DNA of 5,255 nt from NCBI GenBank assembly GCA_038883475.1, contig JAVZMA010000035.1, forward strand, positions 1-5,255. The letters run 5' to 3'. Below are positions 4,769-5,255 of this stretch, in pieces. Every line of letters begins with the position of its first letter. Position 1 is the stretch's first letter. Below the pieces are notes generated by a model that saw only the letters and a program-made list of their open reading frames with translations, ran no database searches and was not told the origin of the DNA. Source of the DNA: JAVZLH01 sp038883475 (GTDB taxonomy: Archaea > Thermoproteota > Bathyarchaeia > Bathyarchaeales > Bathycorpusculaceae). Both the position numbers and the translations under genes were made by a program.

Positions 4769-4780
4769 GTCTGAAAACTT

Positions 4781-5005
4781 TTATCTTTTTTCTCTGTTTA
4801 TTATCCACTGGTTTTGCCTTCCAACCCTTCTTCCCTTAACCATACCAGCTGCCATGAGTTTGTATAGGTGTAGCTGGGCTGTGTTCCATGAAACGCCAAG
4901 CTCCTTTGCAACCATTTCTGTTGTGACGGGCCAGTCTTGCCCAGCTAGGTATTCAAGAATTCTTTGGTCTATATTTTTCCCACTCTTATTGCTGTGAGAT
5001 TTCAT
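4781..5005 (-). CDS. Small winged-helix transcriptional regulator
   Basis: This 74-residue protein is almost entirely one winged-helix domain: a polar N-terminus (1-10), helix 1 NIDQRILEYLAG (11-22), helix 2 TTEMVAKELGV (28-38), recognition helix SWNTAQLHLYKLMAAG (39-54) and wing MVKGRRVGRQNQWII (55-69). The pattern resembles MarR/ArsR-like and archaeal plasmid or virus regulators that bind DNA as dimers. It has no ligand domain and no Cys, so it is not a metal sensor of the usual kind. The start is ATG 5005, with AAGGA (5017-5013) seven bases before it. The same TTATGGAA element lies in its own promoter and beside the palindrome downstream, suggesting autoregulation and control of the 4702 ORF. 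Confidence 0.82.
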   Translation of the reverse strand: MKSHSNKSGKNIDQRILEYLAGQDWPVTTEMVAKELGVSWNTAQLHLYKLMAAGMVKGRRVGRQNQWIINREKR

Positions 5006-5012
5006 ATGACAT

Positions 5013-5046
5013 TCCTTATGAAGTATTTATGGAAAGTTTAATTAAA
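5013..5046 (-). promoter_or_regulatory. Promoter of the 74-residue regulator with an embedded TTATGGAA site
   Basis: On the minus strand TTTAATTAAA (5046-5037) is a TATA candidate and AAGGA (5017-5013) the ribosome site. Between them, at 5034-5027, lies TTCCATAA, the complement of the TTATGGAA element seen twice upstream of the 4702 ORF. A repressor there would block initiation. Confidence 0.5.
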
Positions 5047-5102
5047 GTTATGCTTGAACATATGATTTAACATAGAACATGAAGTGTTTAAGGCTTGAAA
5101 GG

Positions 5103-5255
5103 CTATGTTATTAGAGGAAAATCTTGGATTTCTATAATAGTCTGCGCTCTTGTCATAGGCTTAGCGCCGATAAATGTGTAGAAGCAGAACCCGTAACTGA
5201 AATAATCGAACACGTTCTTGTTAATGATCTTATAGTGTGGATTGAGTATTCCTAT
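5103..5255 (-). CDS. C-terminal end of an unidentified protein (cut by right window edge)
   Basis: The minus-strand frame is open from the right edge for 50 codons to TAG at 5105-5103. The visible part is rich in Phe, Tyr and Ile (KNVFDYFSYGFCFYTFIGAK at about 13-32 of the fragment, then AQTIIEIQDFPLIT). It has no stop and the composition of a folded protein rather than a random frame. No motif is recognisable and the start lies outside. The stop is 98 bases upstream of the ATG of the winged-helix regulator on the same strand, so the two may or may not share a transcript; the regulator has its own promoter. Confidence 0.55.
   Translation of the reverse strand: MGILNPHYKIINKNVFDYFSYGFCFYTFIGAKPMTRAQTIIEIQDFPLIT

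Noticed and set aside
4767..4997. Plus-strand ORF opposite the 74-residue regulator
   Set aside because: It is antisense to a clear winged-helix domain.
1..5255. CRISPR array, insertion sequence or rRNA
   Set aside because: No regularly spaced repeats, no transposase or terminal inverted repeats and no rRNA-like conserved stretches were seen.

Overview
The window looks archaeal. Coding density is moderate, the DNA is AT-leaning, TATA-like boxes sit about 25 bases before start sites, and small winged-helix regulators and a dockerin-type protein are present. An uncultivated Thermoproteota/Bathyarchaeia-like lineage is my best guess, but no marker gene (rRNA, tRNA, ribosomal protein) is here to prove it. 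There is no recognisable integrase, transposase, capsid, terminase or CRISPR array. A provirus or other mobile-element origin for the right two thirds is possible but unproven.

Left part (1-2220), surface/secreted genes: a minus-strand membrane-anchored protein with the start of an NHL-type beta-propeller runs off the left edge (1-327). A 413-base divergent intergenic region follows, holding a dyad operator-like site, a tRNA-3'-end-like fragment and the TATA box of the next gene. Then come two plus-strand genes, probably one operon: a secreted metzincin-type zinc protease with an archaemetzincin-like Cys pattern (741-1607), and a small exported protein with a C-terminal membrane anchor (1657-2196). 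A T-run ends this unit.

Middle part (2223-4161), minus-strand operon of closely spaced genes read right to left: a two-loop dockerin protein (3606-3998, coding-like sequence continuing to 4091), a probable beta-rich protein that looks frameshifted and has ACG where its start codon should be (3171-3588), a probable beta-sandwich protein (2750-3160) and a Cys-rich EGF-like-knot protein (2223-2738). None has a clear signal peptide. Extracellular-type domains without export signals fit particle structural or adhesion proteins of a virus-like element, or remnants of larger surface proteins.

Right part (4161-5255), regulators: a plus-strand winged-helix protein (4204-4512) converges on and overlaps a short minus-strand ORF (4442-4702). 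A 74-residue minus-strand winged-helix regulator (4781-5005) follows. A 16-bp perfect palindrome and three copies of TTATGGAA lie in the promoter regions of the last two genes and look like a shared operator system. The C-terminal end of another minus-strand gene enters from the right edge (5103-5255).
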